Positions 8,502 through 17,165 of a DNA stretch of 42,212 nt are shown piece after piece. The translations under genes were made by a program, and so were the position numbers. The notes beneath the pieces are model-generated. The model made no database searches, was not told the origin of the DNA, and saw nothing but the letters and a program-made list of their open reading frames with translations. The DNA lies in assembly GCA_030430575.1 (NCBI GenBank), contig JAUIKF010000065.1:1-42212 (forward strand), in the 5' to 3' direction. Every line of letters begins with the position of its first letter. Within the stretch, counting starts at the first letter, position 1. The stretch comes from Bacteroidia bacterium. Lineage in GTDB: Bacteria; Bacteroidota; Bacteroidia; J057.

Positions 8502-8570
8502 GTTCTAGGATTTAGGTTCTAAGTTCTAGGTAGAAAACCACATAGAACCTAAAACATAGAACTTAGAACC
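8502..8570. repeat. heptamer word array (TTCTAGG type) forming a hairpin after korB
   Basis: The left part reads TTCTAGG ATTTAGG TTCTAAG TTCTAGG and the right part AGAACCT AAAACAT AGAACTT AGAACC, both in steps of exactly seven bases. GGTTCTAAGTTCTA (8515-8528) and TAGAACTTAGAACC (8557-8570) are a perfect 14-bp inverted pair. The hairpin ends 5 bp from the korB stop codon and may serve as its transcription end. A related fragment lies at 36249-36270. Confidence 0.75.
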
Positions 8571-8575
8571 TTCTT

Positions 8576-9628
8576 TTATCGAAACCCCTCATTAATCGCT
8601 TGCAGCTTCTCATTGCCAGGGCATAACTCCTTCTCTCTCAGAGAATTGAGCGGCTGATCGACGGTGTCGATCAGGGAGTGTAGATCCTGACTTTCAGGAT
8701 CGATATAGAGGAGACCTGTGAGGATGTCGCCTTTCATCTTTGCCTGTTGCAGGCGACCGACGGCGGAGAAGCGGTCTGTAGGATCCCACTCAGGAGCGAG
8801 TTTCTCAAGATGGATCTTCGATCCATCGTGCAAGGTCACGTGCGTGGATTTACCCTCTTCGTATTCGACGGTGATTTCTTCTTCTTCAGGGACGAAGTCT
8901 ATGGTGGAAGTCGCTTCTTGGTGGTCGCGGACAAAAGTATAGGACTTCGTAGAGCCGACATTATTGTTAAAAGTCACGCATGGTGAAATAACGTCCAAAA
9001 AGGCGAAACCTGGATGCGACATAGCGGCTTTGATCATTGGCACCAACTGTGTTTTGTCTCCTGAAAAGCTCCTGCCTACAAAGGTCGCTCCTAGCTCCAA
9101 GGCTAGCCCCGCCAAGTCTATAGCTTGGAACATGTTTTTGGACCCTGGCTTACTCACCGAACCGAAGTCAGCCGTTGCTGAGTCCTGCCCTTTAGTCAGG
9201 CCATAGCAGCCATTGTTCATGACAATATACACCATGTTCAGGTTTCTCCGCACCGCATGGACAAACTGTCCCATGCCGATAGAGGCCGTGTCGCCGTCTC
9301 CTGATACGCCCAGATAGATCAAGTCACGGTTGGCCATATTGGCACCTGTGGTGACGGAGGGCATCCGTCCGTGGACGGAGTTGAAGCCATGAGAGTTGCT
9401 CAGGAAGTAGGTCGGCGTCTTGGATGAGCAGCCGATGCCAGAGAGCTTGGCGAGCTTATGAGGCTCCACTGCCATTTCATAGCAAGCCTGAACGATAGAG
9501 CCACTAATGGAGTCGTGTCCACAGCCCGCACATAGGGTCGAAATCGCCCCTTCATAATCTGCTCGGGCAAAGCCGATCTTATTCTTGGGAAGCGCAGGGT
9601 GACGGAAATTCGGTTTTATATAAGTCAT
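8576..9628 (-). CDS. korB: 2-oxoacid:ferredoxin oxidoreductase, beta subunit
   Basis: 350 residues. This subunit binds thiamine diphosphate and a [4Fe-4S] cluster and, with KorA, oxidises a 2-oxoacid (most likely 2-oxoglutarate) plus CoA to acyl-CoA and CO2, passing electrons to ferredoxin. Visible motifs are CAGCGHDS (cluster and TPP pocket, about residues 33-40), GIGCSSKTP, the TPP/Mg motif GDGDTASIG (about 110), MNNGCYGLTKGQ (about 137) and DVISPCVTFNN. The last 60 residues form the usual C-terminal tail (HLEKLAPEWDPTDR). It is the last gene of the operon, 80 bp after korA; that gap contains AATCAA- and CATTCA-type word arrays. Substrate could also be another 2-oxoacid, as the subunits do not separate KGOR from relatives with certainty. 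Confidence 0.93.
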   Translation of the reverse strand: MTYIKPNFRHPALPKNKIGFARADYEGAISTLCAGCGHDSISGSIVQACYEMAVEPHKLAKLSGIGCSSKTPTYFLSNSHGFNSVHGRMPSVTTGANMANRDLIYLGVSGDGDTASIGMGQFVHAVRRNLNMVYIVMNNGCYGLTKGQDSATADFGSVSKPGSKNMFQAIDLAGLALELGATFVGRSFSGDKTQLVPMIKAAMSHPGFAFLDVISPCVTFNNNVGSTKSYTFVRDHQEATSTIDFVPEEEEITVEYEEGKSTHVTLHDGSKIHLEKLAPEWDPTDRFSAVGRLQQAKMKGDILTGLLYIDPESQDLHSLIDTVDQPLNSLREKELCPGNEKLQAINEGFR

Positions 9629-9632
9629 GGGA

Positions 9633-9725
9633 GAAGAATCAAAATCAAAATTAAAATAGAAGGTTCATTAGGAGAGAGCTTTAATTTCTTTCATTCAAAA
9701 TTCAACATTCACTCATTCAAAAGTG
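9633..9725. repeat. word arrays in the korA-korB gap
   Basis: AATCAAAATCAAAATTAAAAT (about 9636-9656) advances in six-base steps. The following TTCAAAATTCAACATT and CACTCATTCAAAA (about 9691-9721) have a near copy at 21472-21502 in another spacer. The second part overlaps the last codons of korA, whose C-terminus reads VKESLLNE. Confidence 0.5.
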
Positions 9726-11535
9726 ATTCTTTGACAGAAAGGCCTTCGGCAATTTTCTCCATGATGGCATGGGCCGTGATCGGCATACCATTATAGCTCA
9801 GGACAGAGGTAAGTTTCTTAGGGTCTGCGTCCAATTCTGCCATCAAAAGCGTGCGGAATTGCGCATCGCGGTTTTGTTCCACCACAAAGACCTGCTCGTG
9901 CTGATCTATAAAGTCTTTTACTTCATCATTGAAAGGCAAGGATTTGATGCGCATGGCGTCCAGCTCTATCCCTTTTTCTCTCAATAAATCTGTCGCTTCG
10001 ATGGTAGAGTATGCCGTGGTACCAAAAAATATAATGCCTTGCTTATGCGTATTTTCTTCTTGGAAAAACTCAGGTGCCGGTACATGGCTTTTGGCCGTTT
10101 CCCATTTCTTGAGAATGCGGTCTACGACGCGGGCATAGACATTGCCGTCTTCCGTGTACTTGGCGTCTTCATCTCTGGAAGTGCCTCGCGTGAAAAAAGA
10201 ACCTTTGGTAGGATGCGTACCAGGAATCGTGCGGTAGGCAATGCCATCGCCATCTACGTCGCGATAGCGGCCATAAGTGCCTTCCAGATTATCCAAATCC
10301 TCCGCGCTCAATACCTTGCCAAGGTCATACTGACGATTGTCATCCCACTGCAGGGGCGGACACATGTGGCTGTTCATGCCCAAATCGAGGTCTGACATCA
10401 TGATGACTGGCGTCTGAAAACGATCCGCTAAGTCAAAGGCTTCCGCCATCATGTCAAAGCACTCCGTAGGCGTACTGGGAAATAGGAGGATATGCTTAGT
10501 ATCGCCATGCGATGCATAGGCGGAGGAGATAAGGTCTGGCTGCTGGGTACGGGTAGGCATGCCCGTGGAAGGCCCTCCCCTTTGTACATTCACCAACACC
10601 ACAGGTATCTCTGCAAAATACGCCAACCCAATAAATTCACTCATCAGGGAAACGCCTGGCCCACTCGTCGCGGTGAAAGAACGCGCACCGTTCCAGGTAG
10701 CACCGATGACCATGCCCATCGCGGCGAGTTCATCTTCAGCTTGAACGATGGCGTATTTCTTTTTGCCCGTCTCAGGATCTATCCTTAGGCGTTTAGCGTG
10801 GGTCTCAAATGCCTTCACGACCGAGGTAGAAGGGGTGATGGGATACCAGGCAGCCACAGTTGCACCTGCATAGATCGCCCCTAGCCCTGTAGCTTCATTG
10901 CCCTCGATGAGAATGCTGTCACCGACAAGGTCACGTCGTTCCAAATGCAAGTCCAGTGGACACGCATAGTGATCCAGCGCATATTGATATCCCAGTTCCA
11001 ACGCTTTAAAGTTGGGCGGAATGAGCTTCTCCTTTTTGCTGAACTGCTGACGCACCATGTTTTTTAGGACCTCCATCTCTATATTGATGAGGGCTGCCAA
11101 TGCGCCTACATAGATGATGTTCTTGAACAGCTGCTGGTGGCGTGGATTTTCATAATTTTCCATGGACAGCTTCATCATCGGAATGCCAATGAAGGTGATG
11201 TCATCACGAAGCAGGTCGTCGTGGAGTTTGCGGGTGTTGTCGTAGATAAAATAGCCCCCAGTGCGTACAGACTCAATGTCTTTGACGAGACTTTGGGGAT
11301 TAACGCCTACCAGGATATCAATACCGGCTCGTCTGCCGAGGTAGCCTTTTTCGCTGATCCGCACTTCATACCACGTCGGGAGGCCTTGTATATTCGAAGG
11401 GAAAATATTCTTAGGTGAAACAGGAATGCCCATCCGAAAGATGGCCTTGGAGAACATGTTGTTGGCACTAGCTGACCCCGTCCCGTTGACATTCGCAAAG
11501 CGAATCACCATATCGTTTATTAAGCTCGCTTTCAT
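9709..11535 (-). CDS. korA: 2-oxoacid:ferredoxin oxidoreductase, fused gamma-alpha subunit
   Basis: 608 residues, the usual length for a KorA in which the gamma domain precedes the alpha domain. Residues 1-185 are the gamma (2-oxoacid:acceptor oxidoreductase) domain with VRFANVNGTGSASANN and VGVNPQSLVKDIESV. The alpha part begins near residue 215 with GNEATGLGAIYAGATVAAWY and YPITPSTS, followed by AEDELAAMGMVIGA, the SGPGVSLMSEFIGLAYFAEI block and NVQRGGPSTGMPTRTQQ, the conserved substrate/TPP-site segment. A C-terminal domain carries VVEQNRDAQFRTLL. The start codon overlaps the stop of the FAD gene by one base (TGATG), so translation is likely coupled. Confidence 0.94.
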   Translation of the reverse strand: MKASLINDMVIRFANVNGTGSASANNMFSKAIFRMGIPVSPKNIFPSNIQGLPTWYEVRISEKGYLGRRAGIDILVGVNPQSLVKDIESVRTGGYFIYDNTRKLHDDLLRDDITFIGIPMMKLSMENYENPRHQQLFKNIIYVGALAALINIEMEVLKNMVRQQFSKKEKLIPPNFKALELGYQYALDHYACPLDLHLERRDLVGDSILIEGNEATGLGAIYAGATVAAWYPITPSTSVVKAFETHAKRLRIDPETGKKKYAIVQAEDELAAMGMVIGATWNGARSFTATSGPGVSLMSEFIGLAYFAEIPVVLVNVQRGGPSTGMPTRTQQPDLISSAYASHGDTKHILLFPSTPTECFDMMAEAFDLADRFQTPVIMMSDLDLGMNSHMCPPLQWDDNRQYDLGKVLSAEDLDNLEGTYGRYRDVDGDGIAYRTIPGTHPTKGSFFTRGTSRDEDAKYTEDGNVYARVVDRILKKWETAKSHVPAPEFFQEENTHKQGIIFFGTTAYSTIEATDLLREKGIELDAMRIKSLPFNDEVKDFIDQHEQVFVVEQNRDAQFRTLLMAELDADPKKLTSVLSYNGMPITAHAIMEKIAEGLSVKESLLNE

Positions 11536-13307
11536 CAGTACTGTCCTGCTTTGGTTACGTTATACAAAAATTTCTGCATGTCCCATGCTGAAGTGGGGCA
11601 TCGCTCCGCACACAGCCCACAATGCAGGCATACATCTTCGTCTTTGACCATGACGCGCTTGGTAGGCAAGATGTCAGAGACATAGAGGTCCTGCTCTTTG
11701 TTCTCGGCTGGCGCGTTGAGGCGAGTTCGGAGGTCTTCTTCCTCCCCGTTTTCTGTAAAAGTGATACACGTTGTCGGGCAAATGTCCACACAGGCATCAC
11801 ATTCGATACAGAGATTTTCGGTGAAAACAGTCTGCACGTCGCAGTTCAGGCAGCGCTGCGCTTCCTTATAACCTTCCAGCTTGGTGAAGCCGAGTTCTAC
11901 TTCGACCTTGCGGTCTTTGAGAGTGATCGTTTTATCCTCGTGAGCAACCGCATAGCGCTCGTCGTCTACGACGGGGCTGTCATACATCCACTCGTGGATG
12001 CCCATCTTTTGGCGATAGAGGTTGGTCGTAGGCGCAGGGCGATCCATGACGTCCTTGCCTTCACAAAACTGGTGAATGGAGATCGCGGCTTGGTGGCCGT
12101 GGGCCGCCGCTGTGATGATATTCTCAGGCCCAAAGGCCGCGTCACCCCCAAAGAATACCTTTGGCAGCGTAGATTGAAAACTCGTCTTGTCGAGTACCGG
12201 GATGTCCCATTTGCCAAATTCAATCCCCAAATCGCGCTCTATCCACGGGAAGGCATTGTCCTGTCCGATGGCGATGATGACATCGTCTGCTTCGATGAAG
12301 ACATCTGGCTCTCCCGTAGGGATGAGCTTACGGCGGCCATTTTCATATTCGGCGCGCACTTTACCAAAGATCATCCCTTTGAGCTTGCCGTCTTCCACTA
12401 CAAATTCCTTGGGCGGCATATTGTTCATGATGGGGATATCCTCCAACTGGGCGTCTTTGATCTCCCAGGCGGAAGCCTTCATGTCTTGGAAAGGACTTCG
12501 GACGATTACTTTCACATCTTCTCCGCCGAGGCGGCGAGAGGTCCGGCAGCAGTCCATAGCGGTATTTCCACCACCTAGGATGATGACCTTTTTGCCTACT
12601 TTATCTTTATGCTCAAACGCTACACTGGCGAGAAATTCGATCCCAATATGGACGTTTTTGTCAGCGGCTTCCCTTCCAGGGAGGTTGAGGTCTCGTCCTT
12701 TGGGGGCGCCTGTGCCTACAAATACAGCGTCGTATTCTTTGTCCAGAATCTCCTTCATGCTGTCCACATACTGGTTGAAATGGGTGTGGACACCCATATC
12801 GAGAATGTAGTTTACCTCTTCGTCTAGCACCGACTCAGGCAAGCGAAAGGAGGGAATCTGCGTGCGCATCATGCCGCCGCCTTTGTGCCACTCATCGTAG
12901 AGATGGAGTTCATAGCCTAGCGGTGCCAAGTCACGTGCCACAGTCAGGGAGGCAGGGCCTCCACCGATCAAGGCGATGCGCTTGCCGTTCGAAGGAAACG
13001 GCCCTTGGGGCATGCGACTTTTGACTTCGCCTTTGTTGTCTGCTGCTACGCGCTTCAATCGACAGATCGCCACAGGCTCTTCTTCTATTCGTCCACGACG
13101 GCAGGCCGGTTCGCAAGGCCGGTCACAGGTACGCCCCAGAATTCCTGGGAATACATTGGATTCCCAATTGACCATATAGGCATCAGTATAGCGCTCAGCG
13201 GCTATCAGGCGGATGTATTCTGGAACAGGGGTATGAGCAGGGCAGGCGTGCTGACAATCCACTACTTTATGAAAGTATTCAGGGTTGTCAATATTGGTAG
13301 GTTTCAC
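11535..13307 (-). CDS. GltD-like FAD oxidoreductase fused to a 2x[4Fe-4S] ferredoxin
   Basis: 590 residues, GTG start. The N-terminus is an iron-sulfur domain of the glutamate-synthase small-subunit type (CQHACPAHTPVPEY, then GRTCDRPCEPACRRG). It is followed by the FAD-binding motif GGGPASLTVARDL (about 118), a NAD(P)-binding motif ILGGGNTAMDCCR (about 245) and the FAD-pocket motif FFGGDAAFGPENI. The C-terminal 120 residues hold CLNCDVQ, CIECDACVDICPTTC and CLHCGLCAERCPTSAW, giving two ferredoxin clusters. As first gene of the korA-korB operon it very probably takes electrons from the oxidoreductase and delivers them to NAD(P)+ or runs in reverse. No GltB is nearby, so glutamate synthase function is not supported. 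Confidence 0.9.
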   Translation of the reverse strand: MKPTNIDNPEYFHKVVDCQHACPAHTPVPEYIRLIAAERYTDAYMVNWESNVFPGILGRTCDRPCEPACRRGRIEEEPVAICRLKRVAADNKGEVKSRMPQGPFPSNGKRIALIGGGPASLTVARDLAPLGYELHLYDEWHKGGGMMRTQIPSFRLPESVLDEEVNYILDMGVHTHFNQYVDSMKEILDKEYDAVFVGTGAPKGRDLNLPGREAADKNVHIGIEFLASVAFEHKDKVGKKVIILGGGNTAMDCCRTSRRLGGEDVKVIVRSPFQDMKASAWEIKDAQLEDIPIMNNMPPKEFVVEDGKLKGMIFGKVRAEYENGRRKLIPTGEPDVFIEADDVIIAIGQDNAFPWIERDLGIEFGKWDIPVLDKTSFQSTLPKVFFGGDAAFGPENIITAAAHGHQAAISIHQFCEGKDVMDRPAPTTNLYRQKMGIHEWMYDSPVVDDERYAVAHEDKTITLKDRKVEVELGFTKLEGYKEAQRCLNCDVQTVFTENLCIECDACVDICPTTCITFTENGEEEDLRTRLNAPAENKEQDLYVSDILPTKRVMVKDEDVCLHCGLCAERCPTSAWDMQKFLYNVTKAGQY

Positions 13308-13430
13308 AATGAGAGGTATTTAAACAAAAAAATCTGGCAAACAATTTCTCAATTCTTAAGCGATAGGAAGCACGGCATTCAATTATAAGATGAATATTGC
13401 AAAAATCTTTGGATAATCATGAGACAAAGC

Positions 13431-13469
13431 AAAAAAAGCGAAACTACAAAAGTGTAGTTGCGCTTTTTT
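13431..13469. terminator. terminator hairpin upstream of the kor operon
   Basis: AAAAAAAGCGAAACTAC and GTAGTTGCGCTTTTTT pair with one mismatch around AAAAGT, with A and T runs on either side. It most likely ends the leftward glycosyltransferase transcript (stop at 13531) and insulates the kor operon. Confidence 0.85.
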
Positions 13470-13530
13470 CATCAATCAAAAACCTAGCCATGTGGGGGTA
13501 AGTTCCCTTCGCTTTAGGAAGGAAAGCTTC

Positions 13531-14634
13531 CTAGTTTTTCCGGCTAATCACCAACAAGTTCTCTTGAAATACTTCTACATAGTTTGCCAGAGAATATGCT
13601 TCCGTCCCCATTAAGCAGCTGTTGCTATAGCGCCAATACTCTTCGTCAGACATTTCGATGAATTGACGGATGGCTTGGGCAAAATCACGGGCCGTATGAC
13701 AAAGGAACCCATTAACTTTATGGTGTACAAATTGGCTATTTTCTCCCACATCGCTTGCGATGACGGGTACCCCACAGCTCAAATATTGCTTGGATTTAAA
13801 AGCAGACTTCGCCTGATTGAAGGGGTGATCCACCATGGGGGCTATGCCTATGTCAAATTGCCTAATTTTGGGATAAACCCATTGGTCGTTTTCCCAATTC
13901 AAATCTTCGGGAATATCCAACATTATATGGGGGCTTTTGGCGAAATAATGGTTGATTTCTGTGATATCATCAGGGTTTTTGACGCCAATCAAGCACAGTT
14001 TTATCGGATGATCAATCGCTAGGAGTTGAGGAAAAAAGAGCTGATACATACTGGTCTTGTGAGAAAATGCCCGTGAAATGGGGTTCCCGTTTCCGAAGTC
14101 GCCCACCCAACCAATGGTCAATTGTTCGTTGCGCTGTTTTTTCCTGAATCCATGATAAGGAATAGGGGAAGTCTGTATGAAGACATTTGGGTTAAAGACC
14201 CGACAATAGTCCCACAATGCCTGGCTTCCCACGGAGACGGCTGCACAGTTTTTGAGAAAAAAATGCAGGGTATTTGTAGCTGTGCGTAAGTGCTCAGCAT
14301 CATCGATGTCATAGAGCGTTTTGTGGGGATGTGCCCAGATCAGCACTTTGAGCGCATTGGCATACAATCGGTTTGTACATACTTTTTGGATGACAATAAG
14401 GGAAGCCTTTTTTCGGAAAAATATCGCAGAAAAAAATACGCCAAGAAACTTCAAAACGCCCCTCAAACTTCTGGCAGGATAGACAAAATCAAAGGTAATC
14501 CTTTGATTCTCCTGGAGGTATTCCAAGGGGATTTTGCCACGATATCGGGTGCTAGGGCAAGATAAATTAAATGGCGCAAACCAGTAGATGTGGCGAATGG
14601 GTTCGGGCATGGGGATATTGGGGTGAGCCTGCAT
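13531..14634 (-). CDS. glycosyltransferase, GT4-like
   Basis: 367 residues, or 359 if the second Met (MPEPIRHIYWFAPF, 14610) is used; homologues usually begin close to the IYWFAPF stretch. The protein lacks a signal peptide. The N-terminal half is a divergent sugar-acceptor domain with KTLYDIDDAEH (about 121). TIGWVGDFGNGNP (about 193) starts the nucleotide-sugar-binding half, and the C-terminal signature is FDIGIAPMVDHPFNQAKSAFKSKQYLSCGVPVIASDVGEN, shown here only in parts: the EX7E-like position, KxxQYLSCG and VPVIASDVGEN near residue 290. It probably transfers a sugar during polysaccharide or glycolipid synthesis. No other glycan genes are beside it, so the product is unknown. Confidence 0.82.
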   Translation of the reverse strand: MQAHPNIPMPEPIRHIYWFAPFNLSCPSTRYRGKIPLEYLQENQRITFDFVYPARSLRGVLKFLGVFFSAIFFRKKASLIVIQKVCTNRLYANALKVLIWAHPHKTLYDIDDAEHLRTATNTLHFFLKNCAAVSVGSQALWDYCRVFNPNVFIQTSPIPYHGFRKKQRNEQLTIGWVGDFGNGNPISRAFSHKTSMYQLFFPQLLAIDHPIKLCLIGVKNPDDITEINHYFAKSPHIMLDIPEDLNWENDQWVYPKIRQFDIGIAPMVDHPFNQAKSAFKSKQYLSCGVPVIASDVGENSQFVHHKVNGFLCHTARDFAQAIRQFIEMSDEEYWRYSNSCLMGTEAYSLANYVEVFQENLLVISRKN

Positions 14635-14803
14635 ACCGGAGGATGGCAGGGGGATTCAAAAAGAAGCGTCTTGGGGCCGTTCTATTTGATAACGAAGATG
14701 TAGGGAGAGAGGGCAGGTATTTCTTATGTGACTTTTCTCAACTAATCTGCCCTGCTATTGAGATGAAGCATTCATCTTCCAAGATTGGCGAAATGAAGGT
14801 CAT

Positions 14804-15808
14804 TTAGCGTATTCTTGAATGCTCGTTAACCTTTGTAGCAATGAGGGCGAAGAAATAATAGTTATCAAACCCTCGGGGAATTAACCTAGTTTGAAATCTC
14901 TGTGCCATTATCCAAATTTTAAATTGTTTGTTAACTTTCTCATTCTTTGAGATCCACCCGTCATATGCGATGCAATTTCCTTGTTTATTTATAATAAGCT
15001 TATGAGTTGTCCTGAAATAGGGATAGGCGAAAGAATCACTCGGTAGTGTAAGACTTGGGGGAGTGGCCCGCCTCAAAAATTTTGATACTGCTTTTTCAAA
15101 GCTCATCCCTCCCTTTAAGCGAGGCATCATAAATAGATCTGGATATTTATTTTTTATAAATTTTCGAATAGTTTTTGGCGGCCTGGAAGATTTAGCATTA
15201 GAAACTATTTCCTCAATATCAACGTGCTCTAAAGTTAGGCGATCAAAATGCAGGACTGTCACAGAATTTTGATCAGTTATTATGTGTAAAGCATTATTCT
15301 GGACAAAAAACCTATTCTCAGCAATTTTTCGCTCACGTTTTGTCTGCTCTAATGTGTAATCAGGGAATTTAGGAAGCCAAGAATAAAAGAGTCCGTAATT
15401 AATTATGCGAGGTGTTTCAACTACTTCTTGTAATGAAAAGGTCTTATATGGAAGACCATTTTTCAGGATTTCGATAACCGGATAGTCATGGGATGATTGC
15501 TCGTTTTCCCATTTTTCATCAATCATGAGGCTTTGATGAAAAATGGCCAGATATTGCCCATCATCACTCGGAAAAATCATCTCCCCATAATATCGATCAA
15601 TGGTATATAGTAATTTCTTTTTGAAGAAAACCTTTGTGAGTCCTTTTGCGGAGCTGTCTAAGTGTGAGGATGGGATATAGGGAATGGCTTCTATCCTCAC
15701 TTGTTGCCCTTCAATCGATTGATGATAAGGGAGAGAGAACCCCCAAAAAGTGGCAAAACATTTCCCCGCTAAAAGGCACCCTAAAAACAGGCATATAACT
15801 GATTTCAT
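14804..15808 (-). CDS. secreted protein of unknown function
   Basis: 334 residues with a short signal peptide (MKSVICLFLGCLLAGKCFAT). The mature part mixes beta strands and charged loops, for example YYGEMIFPSDDGQYLAIFHQ, which looks like a beta-propeller or repeat-blade strand, and GLFYSWLPKFPDYTLEQTKR. I recognise no domain or catalytic motif. It is more AT-rich than its neighbours and uses more Lys/Ile/Asn codons, which may mean a separate origin. Its start is 11 bp from the stop of the upstream VOC gene, so it is probably in one leftward transcript with the VOC protein and the small GNAT. Confidence 0.7.
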   Translation of the reverse strand: MKSVICLFLGCLLAGKCFATFWGFSLPYHQSIEGQQVRIEAIPYIPSSHLDSSAKGLTKVFFKKKLLYTIDRYYGEMIFPSDDGQYLAIFHQSLMIDEKWENEQSSHDYPVIEILKNGLPYKTFSLQEVVETPRIINYGLFYSWLPKFPDYTLEQTKRERKIAENRFFVQNNALHIITDQNSVTVLHFDRLTLEHVDIEEIVSNAKSSRPPKTIRKFIKNKYPDLFMMPRLKGGMSFEKAVSKFLRRATPPSLTLPSDSFAYPYFRTTHKLIINKQGNCIAYDGWISKNEKVNKQFKIWIMAQRFQTRLIPRGFDNYYFFALIATKVNEHSRIR

Positions 15809-15819
15809 AACGACTTTTT

Positions 15820-16185
15820 TTACCCCACATCCTGCACCACAAAAATGGCATTTTTGTTCAGGTCATAAAACCCAAATTCATGGGTATTCCAGGGCGTATG
15901 TAGCCGCAATTTGTCAGGCGTGACAGTTCCGCGTTCCACAAACTCCGCAAATATAGGCTGGATGTCTTGAACAAAGATACGAACCACCGATCCGCCTAGC
16001 AGCGGGTCATCCGCTGTATCTGCATGCCATTGCAGGTGGAGCCAGAGGTGGTCGCGTTTGAGGCCTGCGTACATATTGTCCCCAAAAACTTTTTCAAAAC
16101 CTGTATGCTTTTGATACCAGTCGAGGTCACGGCTGATGTCTGCTGAAGGAAGGACGGAGACGATTTCAATAAAGGGAGAATTCAT
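15820..16185 (-). CDS. VOC superfamily (glyoxalase/bleomycin-resistance-like) protein
   Basis: 121 residues, a single-domain vicinal-oxygen-chelate protein. The paired beta-alpha-beta-beta-beta units are visible: SVLPSADISRDLDWYQKHTGFE with the typical D-W-Y-x-x-x-L/TGF pattern, then LKRDHLWLHLQW, GGSVVRIFVQDIQPIFAEF and a final HEFGFYDLNKNAIFVVQ that matches the family's C-terminal FxxxDPDGNxIxF strand. Such proteins act as dimers in drug binding, isomerisation or ring cleavage; the substrate here cannot be told. It lies 14 bp after the small GNAT gene and 11 bp before the unknown secreted-protein gene. Confidence 0.85.
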   Translation of the reverse strand: MNSPFIEIVSVLPSADISRDLDWYQKHTGFEKVFGDNMYAGLKRDHLWLHLQWHADTADDPLLGGSVVRIFVQDIQPIFAEFVERGTVTPDKLRLHTPWNTHEFGFYDLNKNAIFVVQDVG

Positions 16186-16199
16186 GATAGATTGAGCGA

Positions 16200-16493
16200 T
16201 TATTTTTTTAAGACGTCCCCAATGGAAGGGTCTTTGGCAAAGACACTTTTGGCATAAGGGCAGAGCGGCAAGATCGTCAGATGTTGAGCGCGCGCCTTTT
16301 CTACCAGCCGATCCAGTAATTTCCGTCCTACTCCTTGCCCTCTGAGGGATTCACTGACTTCTGTATGATCTATGATCAGGAGTGTGTCACTGGCTTTTGA
16401 ATAGGTCATTTCTGCCTGTGGCGCAGAGGCCTCACCGACGTAGGCGCGGCCTTTGGTGTCGTTTTCTTCTAGGTTTATGGTAATTGGGTTCAT
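16200..16493 (-). CDS. small GNAT-type N-acetyltransferase (YjdJ/NATD1-like)
   Basis: 97 residues, matching the minimal GCN5-related acetyltransferase family of roughly 90-100 residues. The acetyl-CoA binding loop is SLRGQGVGRKLLDRLVEKAR (about 57-76), with the strand TLLIIDHTEV before it and the family's ILPLCPYAKSVFAKDP segment after it. This subgroup has the conserved C-P-Y/F motif and acts on unknown small molecules or protein lysines. It begins the likely three-gene leftward transcript with the VOC and secreted proteins. Confidence 0.87.
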   Translation of the reverse strand: MNPITINLEENDTKGRAYVGEASAPQAEMTYSKASDTLLIIDHTEVSESLRGQGVGRKLLDRLVEKARAQHLTILPLCPYAKSVFAKDPSIGDVLKK

Positions 16494-16572
16494 ATCGATT
16501 TTTTTGAAAAAATAGTACGATATTCTGCATTCAAAAAGGACCTATACAAGACAATTGTTTTTCTCTCTTTCC

Positions 16573-17010
16573 CTAACGCCCCTGCCTCCAATCCCCAACC
16601 CGCATTTCAAACTTCACCTCTTCCCCTTTCATCCCTGCCTCCGTCCATCCCTGCAAGCGATAAAACTGCTCCGCACGCGTCCCTGGTTCTGTGCTTAGCC
16701 ACAATACCTCCTCCGTCTGCGCAAAAAAGGCATCCAGCATGATATTGTGTAGCTTTTTGCCTATCCCCATTTCCACATATTCTGGCCTCACAAAAAGCGC
16801 CCAGACATTATTTTCCTGAAAATCCACAATGGCAAATCCCACCACTTGGTCGTCGATTTCACAGACCCAGCCTTTGCCTCTTTGGGTCAAATAAGCCGCA
16901 CAGTCCGCGTCCGTCACCAAGTCGGGATTGGCGAGGACATTCTCCGTGACAGAAAATCGAATGTCCATGATGGCGGGGATGTCACTGATGGTAGCTTCTC
17001 GGATGTGCAT
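16573..17010 (-). CDS. GNAT family N-acetyltransferase
   Basis: 145 residues from the ATG of MHIREATISDIPAIMDIRFS; an ATG 11 codons upstream would add a hydrophobic stretch not normal for the family. The N-terminal motif REATISDIPAI, central strand GFAIVDFQENNVWALFVRPEY and CoA loop GIGKKLHNIMLDAFF are standard for GNATs, and the end EQFYRLQGWTEAGM corresponds to the FYxxxGF motif. It is cytosolic. The substrate is unknown, and it stands apart from the small GNAT by 79 bp. Confidence 0.87.
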   Translation of the reverse strand: MHIREATISDIPAIMDIRFSVTENVLANPDLVTDADCAAYLTQRGKGWVCEIDDQVVGFAIVDFQENNVWALFVRPEYVEMGIGKKLHNIMLDAFFAQTEEVLWLSTEPGTRAEQFYRLQGWTEAGMKGEEVKFEMRVGDWRQGR

Positions 17011-17127
17011 AGGTAAAAATAGCAAAAAACTGAAACCTACCATGTCCGTAGATAATGGCCCTGGTGATTGATTAAGTAGTTCTTTACAAAATCAAGCATT
17101 ATTTTTATCGTTATCAGCATATTCTCT

Positions 17128-17154
17128 CATTCCCTCATCCTATCATTCTATCAT
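17128..17154. repeat. octamer word array (ATTCTATC type) before the CAP gene
   Basis: The 27 bases CATTCCCTCATCC then TATCATTCTATCAT end 11 bp before the start codon of the CAP gene. The identical 27 bases occur at 32784-32810, where they overlap the end of the AraC-type gene. Confidence 0.7.
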
Positions 17155-17165
17155 TTTCTTCCGCC

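Noticed and set aside
11622-12810. Long plus-strand frames (318 and 207 residues) opposite the FAD/ferredoxin gene
   Set aside because: They are shadows of the minus-strand gene, whose motifs are unambiguous.
14571-14807. 78-residue frame on the plus strand
   Set aside because: It overlaps the start of the glycosyltransferase on the opposite strand, has no promoter box and no recognisable protein character.
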